Assembly (NCBI GenBank): GCA_007922195.1
Contig: ML681995.1
Span: forward strand, 18,748,414 to 18,812,413
Length of the DNA stretch: 64,000 bases
Direction of reading: 5' to 3'
Source: Podocnemis expansa
Taxonomy: Eukaryota; Chordata; Testudines; Podocnemididae
Below are positions 10,840 through 21,905 of this stretch, piece by piece. Each line of letters begins with the position of its first letter. Position 1 is the stretch's first letter. The notes beneath the pieces are model-generated. The model had not been told where the DNA came from. It was given only the letters and a program-made list of their open reading frames with translations, and made no database searches. Made by a program: the position numbers and the translations under genes.

Positions 10840-11628
10840 ATTTGTTATGTAGTGTCCAGAAAGTGGATCTCCTCTGCGAAGTGTTCCATGCTAAGTTTAA
10901 TAGTGGACTGGACATTGTTGAAATCTCTGTGGAAATCTTCAAGGGCATCCCTACCGTGGGTTCAGATGAAGAAGATGTCATTAATGTAGCACAAGCAGAG
11001 GAGAGGTGCTGTGGAATGAGACTTGAGGAATCATTGTTCTATGTCGGCCATAAAAATGTTGGCATATCGTGGGGCCATGTGGGTACCCATAGCAGTGCCA
11101 CTGACTTGAAGGTATAAATTATCCTTGAATCTGAAATGGTTGTGGGTGAGTACAAAGTCCAGCCACAAGGTGTGCTGTGGCATCATCTGGGATGGTTTAT
11201 CTAATACCGTGTAATCCATCCTTGTGTGAAATATTGGTGTAAAGAGCTTCTACGTCCATAGTGGCCAGGATGGTGTTTCTGGAAACTCACCAATGGATTG
11301 GATTTTGCTCAGGAAATCTATGGTGTCTTGAAGATAGCTAGGAGTATTGATAGCATAGAGCCTGAGGAGGGAGTCCACATAACCAGATAAGCCTGCTGTA
11401 AGAGTGCCAGTGCCTGAGATGATAGCGCATCCAGGATTTCATTTCTTATGGATTTTAGGTAGTAGACAGAATGTCCCAGGTTGGGGTTCTGGTGGTGTGT
11501 CTGTCTTTATTTGTTCCTGTGTTGCTTTGGAGAGTTTCTTGAGTAGGTGGTGTATTTCCTTTTTGTATTCTTCAGTGGGGTGAGAGAAAAGTGATTTGTA
11601 GACCATTGAAGTAGGGCTGTCTTTAAGG
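10840..11628 (-). pseudogene. PLE copy 1 reverse transcriptase remnant
   Basis: Minus-strand pieces include FCLLPKIHKK (about 11,440), SGYVDSLLRLYAINTPSYLQ (about 11,340-11,400), VSGTAMGTHMAPRYANIFMA (about 11,050-11,110) and a CYINDIFFI box near 10,970-10,990. The box is the catalytic YxDD motif, here YIND. It is followed by a stop where relatives have Trp before THG. These are PLE-type RT motifs. Several frames and stops show decay. Confidence 0.75.
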
Positions 11629-12133
11629 CAGGGCAAGAAGGGCAATCACCCTGTGCCCCATGGTTCCCCAGGCCCCACACTGTCCTGCTGTGAGCCAGGC
11701 AGCATAGGGCCCACATCGCTGACCGTCCACGGCTGTGCTGTCCCCCACCACCTCCCCATGGCATTCAGTGCAGAGATGAAGACAGCAGGGAAAGAGAGAG
11801 CTGTAGTGCAGAGCCAGCCTCTGCTCTGGGCTGGGTCTTCCCTGCCCGCAGGGCAGGGAAAACCAGTCCAGGGGCAAAGGAGGCCAGCCCAGAAGCTGGG
11901 CTTCACTATCCCACCCCTCCCCTGGGCCAGCTGTTCCGTTCTGGGAGTGGCGATGGCTAGCCCAGAGGCAGGGAGGGAGAGGAAAGCCCAGTCCCTGGAC
12001 TGATCCGCTCTACCCCAGCTCAGGGGAGGGGTAGGAGTGTGGGGCCCATTGTGCACCCCCCAGCGCAGGGGTGGGTGGGGCCCCACACAGGCTGATTGGC
12101 TCAGGGCCCTGCACCCCCGTGGGGAAGGCCCTA
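11629..12133. mobile_element. Non-autonomous hAT element (GGGCAATCxCCC family)
   Basis: The start CAGGGCAAGAAGGGCAATC resembles the ends of the elements at 21,906 and 22,025. The right end GGCCCTA is the eroded inverse. The flanking 8-mers CTTTAAGG and CATTGAAG match at only 5 of 8, so the exact ends are tentative. The GC-rich interior has long open frames with no recognisable domain. Confidence 0.5.
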
Positions 12134-12345
12134 CATTGAAGATGAAGATTTCTCCCATGAAAGCTCATGAAATAAATAAATAGTTCCCCCATCTTCAAAA
12201 TATCTGGTGAAATGGGATTTTCTTCCATGAAAGCTCATGCAATAAACAAATTTGTTAGTCTTTAAGTGCCACAGGACTCCTTGTTTCTTTTACTGAACTA
12301 GACTAACCTGGCTGCCCCTTTGGAACTCTAAAATGAAGGTAGCCC
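12134..12345 (+). repeat. PLE terminal module, doubled hairpin
   Basis: Two CCATGAAAGCTCATG cores occur in tandem (near 12,155 and 12,224-12,240). The second follows CTGGTGA (12,204-12,210) and an AATGGGA/CTTCCAT hairpin, the copy closest to a hammerhead core in this window. The module ends with GTGCCACAGGACTCC and TAGACTAACCTGGCTGCCCC. Confidence 0.6.
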
Positions 12346-12404
12346 ATACCTGTCACGCTCATTTCCGCAATGTGAATACAGTCAAGGGGCTCCTTTGTTT
12401 ATGG

Positions 12405-12550
12405 AAAAACAGCAAGGAGTCCTGTGGCACATAAAGACTAACAAATTTCTTCAAAGCCTCTGACAAAGTGGGATTTTCTCCAAGGAAAGCTCATATAATA
12501 AATAAATTTGTTAGTCTTTAAGTGCCACAGGACTCCTTTTTGCTTCTTTT
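12405..12550. repeat. Palindromic PLE-end dimer
   Basis: GGAGTCCTGTGGCACATAAA at the left is mirrored by TTTAAGTGCCACAGGACTCC at the right, about 100 bp apart. CTGACAA (12,460-12,466) and GGAAAGCTCAT lie in the centre. This is a compact hairpin made of two opposed PLE ends with no coding sequence. Confidence 0.65.
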
Positions 12551-12554
12551 GCTG

Positions 12555-12950
12555 AACGGTGGGTTGCTTACCAGTAACTGTCCTTGTTTGAGATGGGCTG
12601 CTTGGATTCATTCAGTAATAGGTATAGGCGTGCCGCAGCACACGATTGGTTGGAAACTTTTTGACCTAGCCTCTCAGGAGAGGGCTGGAGGCCAACACCC
12701 CCTACCCACCCAGTAGCTATATATGTGGCCACCGCCCAGCCCCTCCTCAGTCCCTAAAAGTCGCCAATGCCAAGTTGCGGGGACGGCGGGAGGGTTGTGA
12801 ATGACTCCAAACAGCCCATCTCGAACAAGGACAGTTACTGGTAAGTAACCTACCGTTCTTCTTTGAGCGCTGCTCAGATACATTCAATAATGGGTGACTA
12901 CTAGCCATGCTGATGGATGGTGAGCAGAGTTGGTTGTTCCCGCCTTCAGC
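12555..12950 (-). repeat. DIRS terminal repeat (left end of 12.6-19.2 kb interval)
   Basis: It contains CATTCAGTAATAGGTATAGG, GATTGGTTGGAAACTTTTTG, CCTCTCAGGAGAGGGCTGG and GCTATATATGTGGCC, followed by a second inner CATTCAATAATGGGTG tip after TTCTTCTTTGAGCGCTGCTC. It is the inverted counterpart of 18,840-19,205. Confidence 0.75.
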
Positions 12951-13440
12951 ACTGCCCCTCTCCACAAAGGGTAGCTTCCCAACCCAACAAGGTCCTTGGG
13001 AGGTGTCCAGGGTATTGACATAAGGACCGTGGACCAGGTAAAGAATAACCTGAGGCAGCAGGATCTGACCCAAGTGGAGGATAGGAGGCCTACTTTGCTC
13101 AAGCGTTGGCTGAGCAGGAACAGCCTACAGTCGCCTTACTGTAAGACATCAGACAAAGACGCATTACGAAGTTATGGTCGAGGAAAGAGTTTCAAAGTGA
13201 GGATCTGAGCAGTTGATAATACAGATCTGCTGAGGCAAAAGAGCCAGGTATTCTGGTGCAAACATTATATAAGGTGTGATAATTGTGAGAGAAATTAAAG
13301 TGACCCTGGAGCTCTCAGTCTACCAGCGGCAGATACAGGACCCTGCAAGAAGCAAGGAAAAGGAAGGGCAGAGAATGCCACCCTTTTCCTAGTTCAGCAG
13401 AGTAGAGCACAGGGAGATCAGAGGCAAGAGACGACTGTGT
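12950..13440. other. Unassigned sequence inside the second DIRS interval
   Basis: It lies between a DIRS end and a gag remnant. No motif was recognised in any frame. Confidence 0.3.
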
Positions 13441-13643
13441 ATTATAACACGATACCTGAGCAGTCGACTTAAATCAATGTAAGGAGACAAGGGTGCTTAA
13501 CCAGGGCTGTAGCAATGGCGCGACTGGCCGTGTCCGAGGCATCCCACCCCACAGTAAGGGCATAGTGTGAGGCCAAGGTGCCTTCCTCGAAGGCATCGTA
13601 ACTCTCCCAGTGTTCTCATGGGAGCTATTAAAACACTTCAGAG
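13440..13643 (-). pseudogene. DIRS gag-like fragment (lineage B1), part 1
   Basis: The minus-strand translation ESYDAFEEGTLASHYALTVG, then WDASDTASRAIATALVKH, aligns by eye with the EEYDAFLEEGK...AWDVVDMM region of copy D gag and with WDASYAAS in copy A. The fragment is cut at 13,643 by a hAT and resumes at 14,883. Confidence 0.6.
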
Positions 13644-14882
13644 CTAATGTTCCCTCTAAGGTTTGGTGGCTTGCGTGTAAAATTTTCAATCTGTGTGCAA
13701 AACTTTTTCTGAATAAAATTTTTGTGTAAACTTATGCGACTGAAAGTATTGAAAAATACTGAACAATGAAAAATTAACTCATATCATGTTCAAAAGCTAA
13801 ATTTGCAAATATAAACTTGAAAAGCACCTTAAAAGTTTTAAAAAAGAAGTTAACTCGCTCTCATTTTTCATTTTCCATAGCAGCCCATTTTACAATTTAA
13901 AAAACTTTGTCCTAAATTGTTTCTAGCTAGTTCAAATGTACCCCTTTATTTGTTTTACTTAAATGGTCCTGTTAGTAATTTTATTCATGGTATACTTTAT
14001 GTTTCTTCATTTTATTAGTGTTTGCCATATATTTTTTTCCCAATTTAGCCCCTTTGTAAAGTGCAACAAGCCAAAAAATAAAATGCCTCATACAGGGCTC
14101 AAACGCACAACCTGCAGACTGATAGTCTGTTTTCCCAACAGCTGAAGCTGTAAAAAAAAAAAAAAAAAAAACCAACTGTCTAAAAAAGAAGAGAAACAGT
14201 GTCCCCACCCCCAATTTTTTCTACAAGCTATTCTCAGCTCCCTGTGTGTGCAGCAGACTGAAACTGAGAGTCATAGGTTCAAGCCCTGAGCTGGGTGCTG
14301 CTTTTTTTTTTTTTTTAAATACTCATCGGTAGTAAAAAACCTGGACCAAATTACCTATTTTTAGAATGCCTGGAAGACGGAGGACATGAGGGTAGAAAAC
14401 ATTTGCTAATGGTAACCCTATGTCTGGGTTAGGTTTTCCCCTGGAACCCCATCTCTGCCTGAAACGGTAACTCCCCGCCCTGCCTCACCAGCCCCCCTCC
14501 GATACTTGGCTGCTCTGCTGGCCTGCCCCTTCCACCCCTCACTGATCCTTGGCTGCATTTCCAGCCTGCATGGCCAGACCTTGACCCTGGGCCTCCCCAT
14601 GTGGCCGATCCTCAGCCAAGCTGCCAGCCTGTCCTGGCTGGACCCAAGGCCTGCCACCTCCTCCTGATCTCTGGCTGTGCTGCCTGCCCAGCCAGACCCT
14701 GGGGCTCCCCCCCGCCATCTTGCAGCTGATTCTCCACTCCAGGCCAGCCCTACCCTGGGCCTCCCCACGTGCCTTGATAGGCTCCTGCACTGCTGACCTG
14801 CCCCGTCCCGTGTGTGCGCAGGAATCACAAAGGGGTTTTCTATATGTGTGACCGTGCAGCCGCGTGCCTTAGAGGGAACATA
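13644..14882. mobile_element. Non-autonomous hAT element (TGTTCCCTCTAAG family)
   Basis: The ends CTAATGTTCCCTCTAAGG and CCTTAGAGGGAACATA are inverted. The flanks CTTCAGAG (13,636-13,643) and CTTCACAG (14,883-14,890) give an 8-bp duplication matching 7 of 8. The interior includes A- and T-runs flanking two oppositely oriented B-box-like motifs (near 14,095 and 14,277) and a GC-rich segment (14,450-14,815). No transposase is present. Confidence 0.8.
14085..14330. repeat. Two opposed tRNA-like SINE fragments with A/T tails
   Basis: GGGCTCAAACGC (minus-strand B-box-like) is followed by a 20-bp A run at 14,151-14,170. AGGTTCAAGCCC (plus strand, 14,276-14,287) is followed by a T run at 14,302-14,316. 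They look like degraded Pol III SINE pieces. No full cloverleaf was found. Confidence 0.3.
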
Positions 14883-15430
14883 CTTCACAGTGTTACACCA
14901 GTCTAGGGAATATGTATTAACCCGGGCCTGATGGCTAGCAATTCGCCACAGGCACAGGGACAAGGGGACTAGACTACAAAACAGATGCCGTAGTGTAGAA
15001 CAGGAGTCTGAGACATGGATTTGGAGGCCCCAAGTGGGCCTGAAAACCATTCTCCACGGCCCATGGTACTGGTATTGCTTCTGGTATTTGCAGCATTGAT
15101 GCATACAAGAGCCAACAGTGACATGGACCTAGCATCAGCACTCCCACCCTTGTGATGGACAGAGCCTGGGGACCCCAGTACAGGGGTTGAAATCCCACCA
15201 TAGTATGAGGAACAAAGAGGAAGATCTCAAGGATCTAGGACACAGGGAAGGGAAGGTTCCCTCTGGTGAAGATGGAGCGAGGATGTCACCATGATAAGGT
15301 GCAGTCTTGGCACCCCCCTTCTGTCCCTTTTCACTCTCGCTCTCTCTTTTTTTTTTTGCCACTAAGGAGGAAGTAGGAAGATTACCATTGGCGAGGGTCA
15401 CCTGGCTCACTGAGATCCCAGGTCATTACC
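14883..15430 (-). pseudogene. DIRS gag-like fragment (lineage B1), part 2
   Basis: On the minus strand, after the hAT, the frame contains LWRIANHQARVNTYSL-like sequence (one residue differs by a frame slip). It aligns with LQVVNNQALTGRYML of copy D and LRMANNQALVGRYVM of 17.5 kb. Upstream text (15,000-15,400) is gag-like but in mixed frames. Confidence 0.5.
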
Positions 15431-17150
15431 CAGTATTTCAGTGAGGGAACTGGTAGCATGTTCCCACTGTCCATTGTAGGGATCTCGTAACCGCCTGGCG
15501 GAGAAAAACCCCATGTGTGCCAAGAAAACAGCTACCAATGCTGGAGAAGACCATCAGGGGGCAGGGGGAGCAGAAATGACTGCCTAATGAATCCCATGAG
15601 CGAAAAACCAGGAACCACCGGGCAGGGTAGCCGCAGCACTACGGGTACCTTAAGGGCAAGTGATCTAATGAGAAAATATCCACTGGTTGAGCAGGCCTAG
15701 GGGAAAAAGGGAGCCACATAGGCCAGTGTTCATAATGAATATTTACAACTGACCTCTGGGTCTGTATCAGAGGGACCATCAGCCAGAGCTCAACGGAATT
15801 TCATCCCATGTGAGAAGAAGGAGAATGGGTGATCCATAGATTACCCGGACCCCGTCACGAGGAAAAAGAGGGGTAGACCCAGGTGTCATTGAGCCTGTTC
15901 TGTCAGTTAGCGGGTGACTCCTACGCGCGTTCCCAGCACCCATAAAATGCTCACTGAGAGGCCTTAGGTCACTTCCATCTAACCACTAAAAGTCCCTCTG
16001 AGGACTAGGTGACAAAACCCTGGGTCATGGGAGCCTGAAATATCCCAGATTGCCCAGCAAAACAGCCCCGTGACTTACCCAGAGGTCCAGGCTGTGGTAT
16101 TAGGGGATCAGAAACACTCCATTTTCACTAAAAGTAAGAAATCCCCCTTTCCAGTTTGGAAAGAAGGGGGAAGTGGGGAGGGCCAGACCAGAGGCTCTGT
16201 GGTGATGAGAGACTCTCAAGCATGCTGACCCCAAAAGCTGGAAACAGGCTGACAGGGGATGTGATTGTGGAAGGGGTTAATAACCCCTGAGGTCTCTGAT
16301 TTGGATAACAAGCATCTGATCCAAGATGCTTAGCATCAAGCAACCCAGTACTGCTGACTCAACTCAACGCCCAGCACGGTGACACCGAGTTGACCGGTCC
16401 CATGAGCCCAGGAAAGGCTAGACTACTCCAGAAAGAGGGGAAGAGGAGGGCACCGGATCTGCCAGACAACCGCTGGTCAGGGGAGGGCCAGTTTGTGTCT
16501 CCTACTGCGGATCACCCGAACACGGGCTTCTTAGTGCCCAGTAGCTGTGAAATCGAGAGGCGCAAAAGGGGGAAAAAGAGGGTATCTTTAGAGGGGAGGA
16601 AAAATAGGACCCTTTTGAGAAGTACGAAGGGGAAAAACAGCCTGAAGAGCTCCAAACAATGATAAAGAGGAGGAACACAAACATCTTCCAAGAGAGGAGA
16701 GAATGAAGATTCAGAACCCATTTGGGAGTAAAACCCTTCTGGACGTGAGGGACACAGGGGCCAGAGCTATGGCCTTTGTGGATAAAGGAGTGTGTGTTCT
16801 CCTAAAACGCAAAAGGAGTATTGAGGAAAGAATCCCCTAACTCTACCCCAGGGAGTCCTGAAGAGGAAATACTGTACCCTCCAATATTTGTAAAGATACC
16901 CCAGTTTTCGCCCAGTATGCCCACAAGGAAGAGTGAAAGAGGCGCTGAGTGTGGAGAAGTGGGAGGGGAGCTTCCCCCACCAATAGGAAAACCAGTAAGA
17001 GATGTGGCAGATGAGAGTGTGTCAAGGTCAGGGGTAGTCAGAGGTCCCTGCCTGAAAATAGGGCCCATGGTCCATCAACCAGAAAGGAAAGGTCCTGAGT
17101 CATTGCACACTTGGTAGGGCAGGGGGAATTCTCAGGAGGTCTCCCATCCC
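15430..17150. other. Unclassified retroelement-like block
   Basis: A purine-rich plus strand carries moderately open frames (16,390-16,662 and 16,821-17,117). A short plus-strand stretch reads LLDVRDTGARAMAFVDKG (about 16,737-16,790), which recalls a retroviral-type aspartic protease only in the D-T-G-A string. No LTRs, RT or integrase were seen. It sits between two different DIRS gag remnants and may be an insertion. Confidence 0.3.
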
Positions 17151-18940
17151 AATACCCACCCAGCCTCATCATAAATCACGTCCGACCTCAGATAGAAAGA
17201 GGAGCCCCATCACAGCAAGTGGAGGAGCAGGCCTGGGAAAAGAGAAAGCTTTCCTCACTAGGAACTGAACCACTGTAGCCTGCCCACTAAGCCATCAGGG
17301 AAAGTGAATCAGAAGGGAGATGCTATGGCCCTACAGGGTCAGAGGTTGGGCAAGGGGCCCTGAAGGGAGGAGACCCAAGTACTTCGTCTCCCCCCAGGGG
17401 TCATGGGCACTACCAAGCATGACATCCATCTCTGCTGGAAAGAGAGCCTTGACATCATAATCCTCCCAAACTTCCTGTGGGAGTAGGTGCCTGAACTTGT
17501 TCATTGAGTTCTACACATCCATTACATATCTGCCCACCAGGGCCTGATTATTGGCCATGCGTAACTGGAAAGCAGAGCAGGAACATGCCTTCCGCCCTAG
17601 AAGATCTAACTCCCTCACATCCTTCGATGCTGGGAGTGAGTCACGGGGAACTTGCCCTGGACTTGACACTGCTTCTTCCACCCCTTGATATGGTACCGGC
17701 TGGTGGGTAAGGGAGGGAAACTCCATCCCTGGGACCTGATATTTGAAGCCCATAGTGTCAGACACCAGGGGAATGGAACCAGGGCTTTGCCAGCGTGATG
17801 AAGCAAGATCCCAGACACTAGGGTGGAGAGGGACAGTGATGGGTTCAGCGGATGTGAACACCGGCCTGAATAAGGTGTCAGCCGGGCCCTTCAGGGGATT
17901 GAACCTCCATCCCCACGTGGGCAGAAACATGGCAAAGAAGGTCAAAGTGCACCGTGAGATCCCTGTGTAAGAACACGGCACAGGGTTTAGGGCTCTGGCC
18001 GATGCCAAAAGAACCAGTGCCGAGCTGGGCAAAGCAGTACCATGAGGGCCCATCGTCATCTCTTGGGGAGACCACTCATGAGGCCGGTACCTAAAGGGTG
18101 ACAGTGCCGGAGGCCAGGGACAAAGCCGTTTTCTTCCCCTTGAGGCACCTTCCTCCAGGCTTGAAGTAAGGGAAATCACTCAGCACTGCAAAGATGGTGC
18201 TGGTGATGGTACAGTAAGCCGGTGCCAGGGAGAAGGCTCAACAGTACTGGGGGTCTCACGCATGGGAGGTTCTGGTGTTGGGGAACTCAACAACGAGACC
18301 AGGGACGGTGTTTGGTGTCGCTTCCAGGGTAACCAGGCCCTTGAAGCAAATGCTGGTTTACCCCTCCTCCTGGCAGGTACTGGAGACAGCGGTGTGGGCA
18401 ATAGGAGGAGTGCCTATGCTGCCTCGAATGCCTGTGGTGTGGCGGGAAGTGGCACCAACTCCTCCTGGTCCAGTGGTGACCCCCATGTAGGGTCTGGGGT
18501 CAGCACTGACACTGCGGTGCCAATGCCGCGTTACCGACACCAGTATCGAGCTCATCTTTTTGCGCTTTCTAGAGGAGCAGTGCCAGGAAGGCTCTGGTGT
18601 CAAACTGGCACACAGTACCGCAGGAGACCCCAAAGCTTTGGGAGTAGGCTGCCACACTTGCCCTGAGGCCAACGCATGTTATCTTTGTGCTCTGTCTCTG
18701 ATTGTCCTAGGCTTAAAGGACAGACTAATGGAGCAGGAGATGACCAAGTGGGCTTCACTGAGGCACCGAAGGCACTTCGCGTGGGGATTGTCCCGCGGGA
18801 AGGCCTTGCCGCAGGCCACACAAGCTTTAAACCCTGGCATGGCGGGCGGAGGAGGGGAGCAGTGTTGTTGCTCTGAAGTTGGATGCTCAGAAAAGGAAAC
18901 GCTCTTCTGTGGAACAATGTCCACAAAAAGGTGTTCCCAG
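17150..18940 (-). pseudogene. DIRS gag-like gene remnant (lineage B2)
   Basis: The frame at 18,679-19,086 ends with MPGFKACVACGKAFPRDNPH, then KCLRCLSEAHLV and SFKPRTIRDRAQR, the gag zinc-knuckle-like head. The frame at 17,511-18,179 covers the middle (VPLHPSVWDLASSRWQSPGS, then MANNQALVGRYVMDV). About 17,340-17,450 continues with ILGSAHDPWGE-like and KYLGLL-like text. Stops and shifts interrupt it. The order matches copy D gag. Confidence 0.7.
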
Positions 18941-19205
18941 TTGAACAGATGGCTCATAAAAGGAAGAAGACAGGCTGTTTGCATGATCGCAAGGAGCTGG
19001 CTGTTCCATGAATCTTTGCTGAGGTGGAAAAAATGGAACTGAGGTGGGGCTGGGTGACGGCCACATATATAGCCACGGGGTAGCAAAGGGGCAGTGGCTG
19101 CCAGCCCTCTCCTGACAGGCTAGGGCAAAAGATTTCCAACCAATCAAGCGCTGCGGCATGGATACACGTATTACTGAATGTATCCAAGCAACGCTCAAAG
19201 AAGAA
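18840..19205 (-). repeat. DIRS terminal repeat (right end of 12.6-19.2 kb interval)
   Basis: Read on the minus strand: TTCTTCTTTGAGCGTTGC, CATTCAGTAATACGTG, GATTGGTTGG, CCTAGCCTGTCAGGAGAGGG and GGCTATATATGTGGCC. These follow the same order as the left end at 12,580-12,780, inverted. A PLE-end scrap (AGACTAACACGACTACCCC) follows immediately at 19,209-19,235. Confidence 0.75.
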
Positions 19206-19239
19206 CTAGACTAACACGACTACCCCTTTGGAACTTTGT

Positions 19240-21238
19240 TTGTAGATGCTCTTAAAATGTGCCAAAGGTTTCCTGGGAACCTTTACAACAGTCATATACA
19301 CAATACAGGGCACTTTGCTTATAATGAAACACCACTTAAACCCAGTCTACATTAGAGAAATATCATGCAAAATTTTCACTGTTGCAGTGTTGGAAATCTT
19401 ACTGTAGAATAACTATGCAGTGTTAGCTGCCTGGACCCGCTCTGAGAGGGGTTGAGGGCACAGTGCCCAGTCCTGCCAATGAGCTCCATGTACTGCTGAA
19501 ATTGATAGGCTCTGCCCCAGAGCTCACTCTCTGCATATCTTGGAGGCTTTGAGGGGTAAGCCCCTGTGCATGGCTGGAAACTAGGGCTCACACACTACTT
19601 GTTGCTAACACGGGTGGAACTTAGTCTCTTAGCAATTGTGGGAAACTTCTGCAAATTTTCCCTTCTGTAGAGAAGGTTTAAGTGGACCCCACCATGCTAA
19701 TCCCTTTGGAATGCAGCAATTGTCACTTTCCAGAGGGGCTAAGTGTTGCCTCCAAGGCAATTATCTCCCCCTTCTCTGATGTGGTTAATCAAAGGAGGTT
19801 GGAGTAAAGAAATAGAAGATACCATTGCCATAGAGTGGAGGAAAAATCCTTGGCTCCCTGTCTGGCAATAATAGCTCTAGGCTTGAAGCTCTAAGCTCCA
19901 GACTAATTCCCACCCTCAAGAAACAAACAAAAAGCACATGAGCTGCAGTTGGGACAGGATAAGGAAGGCAGATTATTTTCCAGATAGCTATTTCTTGTCA
20001 TAGTCATCTTTTCCTTTGTGAAATAAAATGTTCTGTCTCAAAGTAAAATCAGGCCCTGCTTCTGCAGCTGTGTCAAGGGCCAAAGTAACTGGCTCAAGGC
20101 CCCAGGTTGCTCCCATCCCCCCCCCCCCCCCACCTGAGGCCCCACCACAGGGATTGGGGCCCTTTCCTCCTTGTCACTGGGGGAGAACCCAGGTGCCAGA
20201 GGGTGCTCCCACCCCAGCCCCACTCCAGCCAGTCAGCCTCGGGTTGGGGCCAGCTGGTGTGCAACCTAGTGGCCCCTGATGCAGCCGTCCAGGGCCACAA
20301 GCCCTGGAGAGTTGCACTGGACTGCACCAGAGGCCATGTGAGCCGGCCCTGCACCTGGGTAGAGCAAGCATGCACCAGCCTGCCTTGTCCCTGGTGGTGG
20401 ACCGGGGCAGGGTGGGAGTACAGACCCTGGCCTCTGCTTCCAGGGTCCCACTCTGCCCCCTCCCTACAACACTGGCAGGGCAGAAATGCTCTCAGTACTC
20501 CTGCCCTGCCAGCATTGACCAGGGTGGGGGAGCACCACGTTATTGTAGGGGTTTTAGGGGCTGGAGCCCAGAGCCCCCTTTCAGCCAGGGCCCTGGGCTT
20601 CAATCCCTATAGCTCCTGTGATAATCTGGCCCTAGCTTTGTCTCTGGCAAAGGAAGCTGGTATAGTTGACTGTGCAAGGGCAATATGATGGTGCTGGACT
20701 TGGGAAAGAAGGGGCTGCTTTTATAACCTTTAGGTGGGCTAGATTTCACTTCTTTGCCCTTCTCCAAAGCCTAGGGATAAAAAAGAATAAACCCAGTAGA
20801 CACATGGGTTACACTTACAAACACCGTCTCTGTCTGCAGAGGTTCTTTATGCATGAGTAGAGGAGGGGCAGGGCCAGAGGACCTGTTGCTGTATGAATTT
20901 GTAGTCATTTTTGCTGGTGCACTGCCAGAATAGATGATGAGTGCTGGAATAGTCACATCACCAGTACAACTGGCCTAGCCGGTGCAATCCCGGAATGCTT
21001 CCACTCCTCTCAGTGACAGGCTTTGATGATTCAGAGTATTCCTCAGCTCACCCTTGCCCCCAGCGCATCAGTCAAGGACACAAATAAAAGCCATAAAAAC
21101 AGTTTTGCCCATGTTTATAAATCAAGGAGTCATTTTATTTATGCATGCCTGGGAAGTTTCTCATTCAAAAAAGCAAAAATCAAATAAAGACATTTTAGGC
21201 AGTAGTCTTTATGCAGGCTCACAAACAGAGCATACATA
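19240..21238. other. Unassigned DNA with a GC-rich patch
   Basis: Nothing recognised. 20,095-20,610 is GC-rich with a C14 run and long overlapping open frames on both strands, which I attribute to composition. Confidence 0.4.
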
Positions 21239-21246
21239 CCATACAC

Positions 21247-21456
21247 AAGGAGTCTTACACATGTGGCCCATGGGCCACATGTGCCCCCTAAAGCTACTTC
21301 CTGTGGCTCACAATGACACTATTCTTGCCGATATTTGCAATATCATTGTATGAAAAGGTTTCAGTGGTGTGGCCCTCGGGCTAACATGATAGTCCTCATG
21401 AGGCCCTGTACTAGTCCTCATGTGGCCCTCATGGTGATTTGAATTTGAGACCGCTG
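21247..21456. mobile_element. hAT MITE (GGGGTCT family)
   Basis: The element ends in TTTGAGACCGCTG and shares TGTGGCCCTC and CCTCATG blocks with its relatives. CCATACAC is duplicated exactly on both sides (21,239-21,246 and 21,457-21,464), an 8-bp target duplication. Confidence 0.8.
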
Positions 21457-21905
21457 CCATACACTGTTAGGGTTGCCACAAAGCACCTCCTGTGCTAAGG
21501 CCTGAAAGAGAGAACCTGGAGAAAGGGAGATTAGTTAATAATTATACCTCCTTCCAGCAAAATACAATACCTCAGCACCAGCACTCATTCAGAGTCGCTC
21601 CAGGACTAATACATGATACCTCAGAGGGGCTCCTCTGTAGTAAGTAAGGGAGTGGAGGACAGGTGAGATGGGGATGAGAGAGACCAGAGAACAGCCACTT
21701 TTTTGTCAGCAGCTCTGTCTGCATCTACTGCCAGTTGATAGGTGTGGTGCCAGAGTTTGCCCTCAGCACAATGTGAAAAAGAGGGAGCCAAATGTGCTAG
21801 CCCCCAGAGCTCAGAAATGGCAGGTTACTTACTTGTAAGCATCCTTCTTCGAGATGGGCTGCTTCCATACATTCTCAATCAAGCATGTACACAGTCATCT
21901 GGAAG

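Larger units (their letters stand above)
9660..12345 (-). mobile_element. Penelope-like element, copy 1 (decayed)
   Basis: On the minus strand the element encodes a reverse transcriptase (about 11.6-10.9 kb) followed by a GIY-YIG endonuclease (about 10.46-10.0 kb), the order diagnostic of PLEs. Its 3' end (9,660-9,800) and its 5' flank (12,134-12,345) both hold the PLE terminal module (GGAGTCCTGTGGCACTTAAA, AAATTTATTTATTGCATGAG), here in inverted orientation to each other. PLEs prime reverse transcription at a nick made by the GIY-YIG domain. A hAT (11,629-12,133) separates the terminal module from the coding part. Confidence 0.8.

Noticed and set aside
20038..20688. Up to 193-residue frames
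   Set aside because: GC-rich segment with a poly-C run; frames on both strands overlap and no motif is visible.
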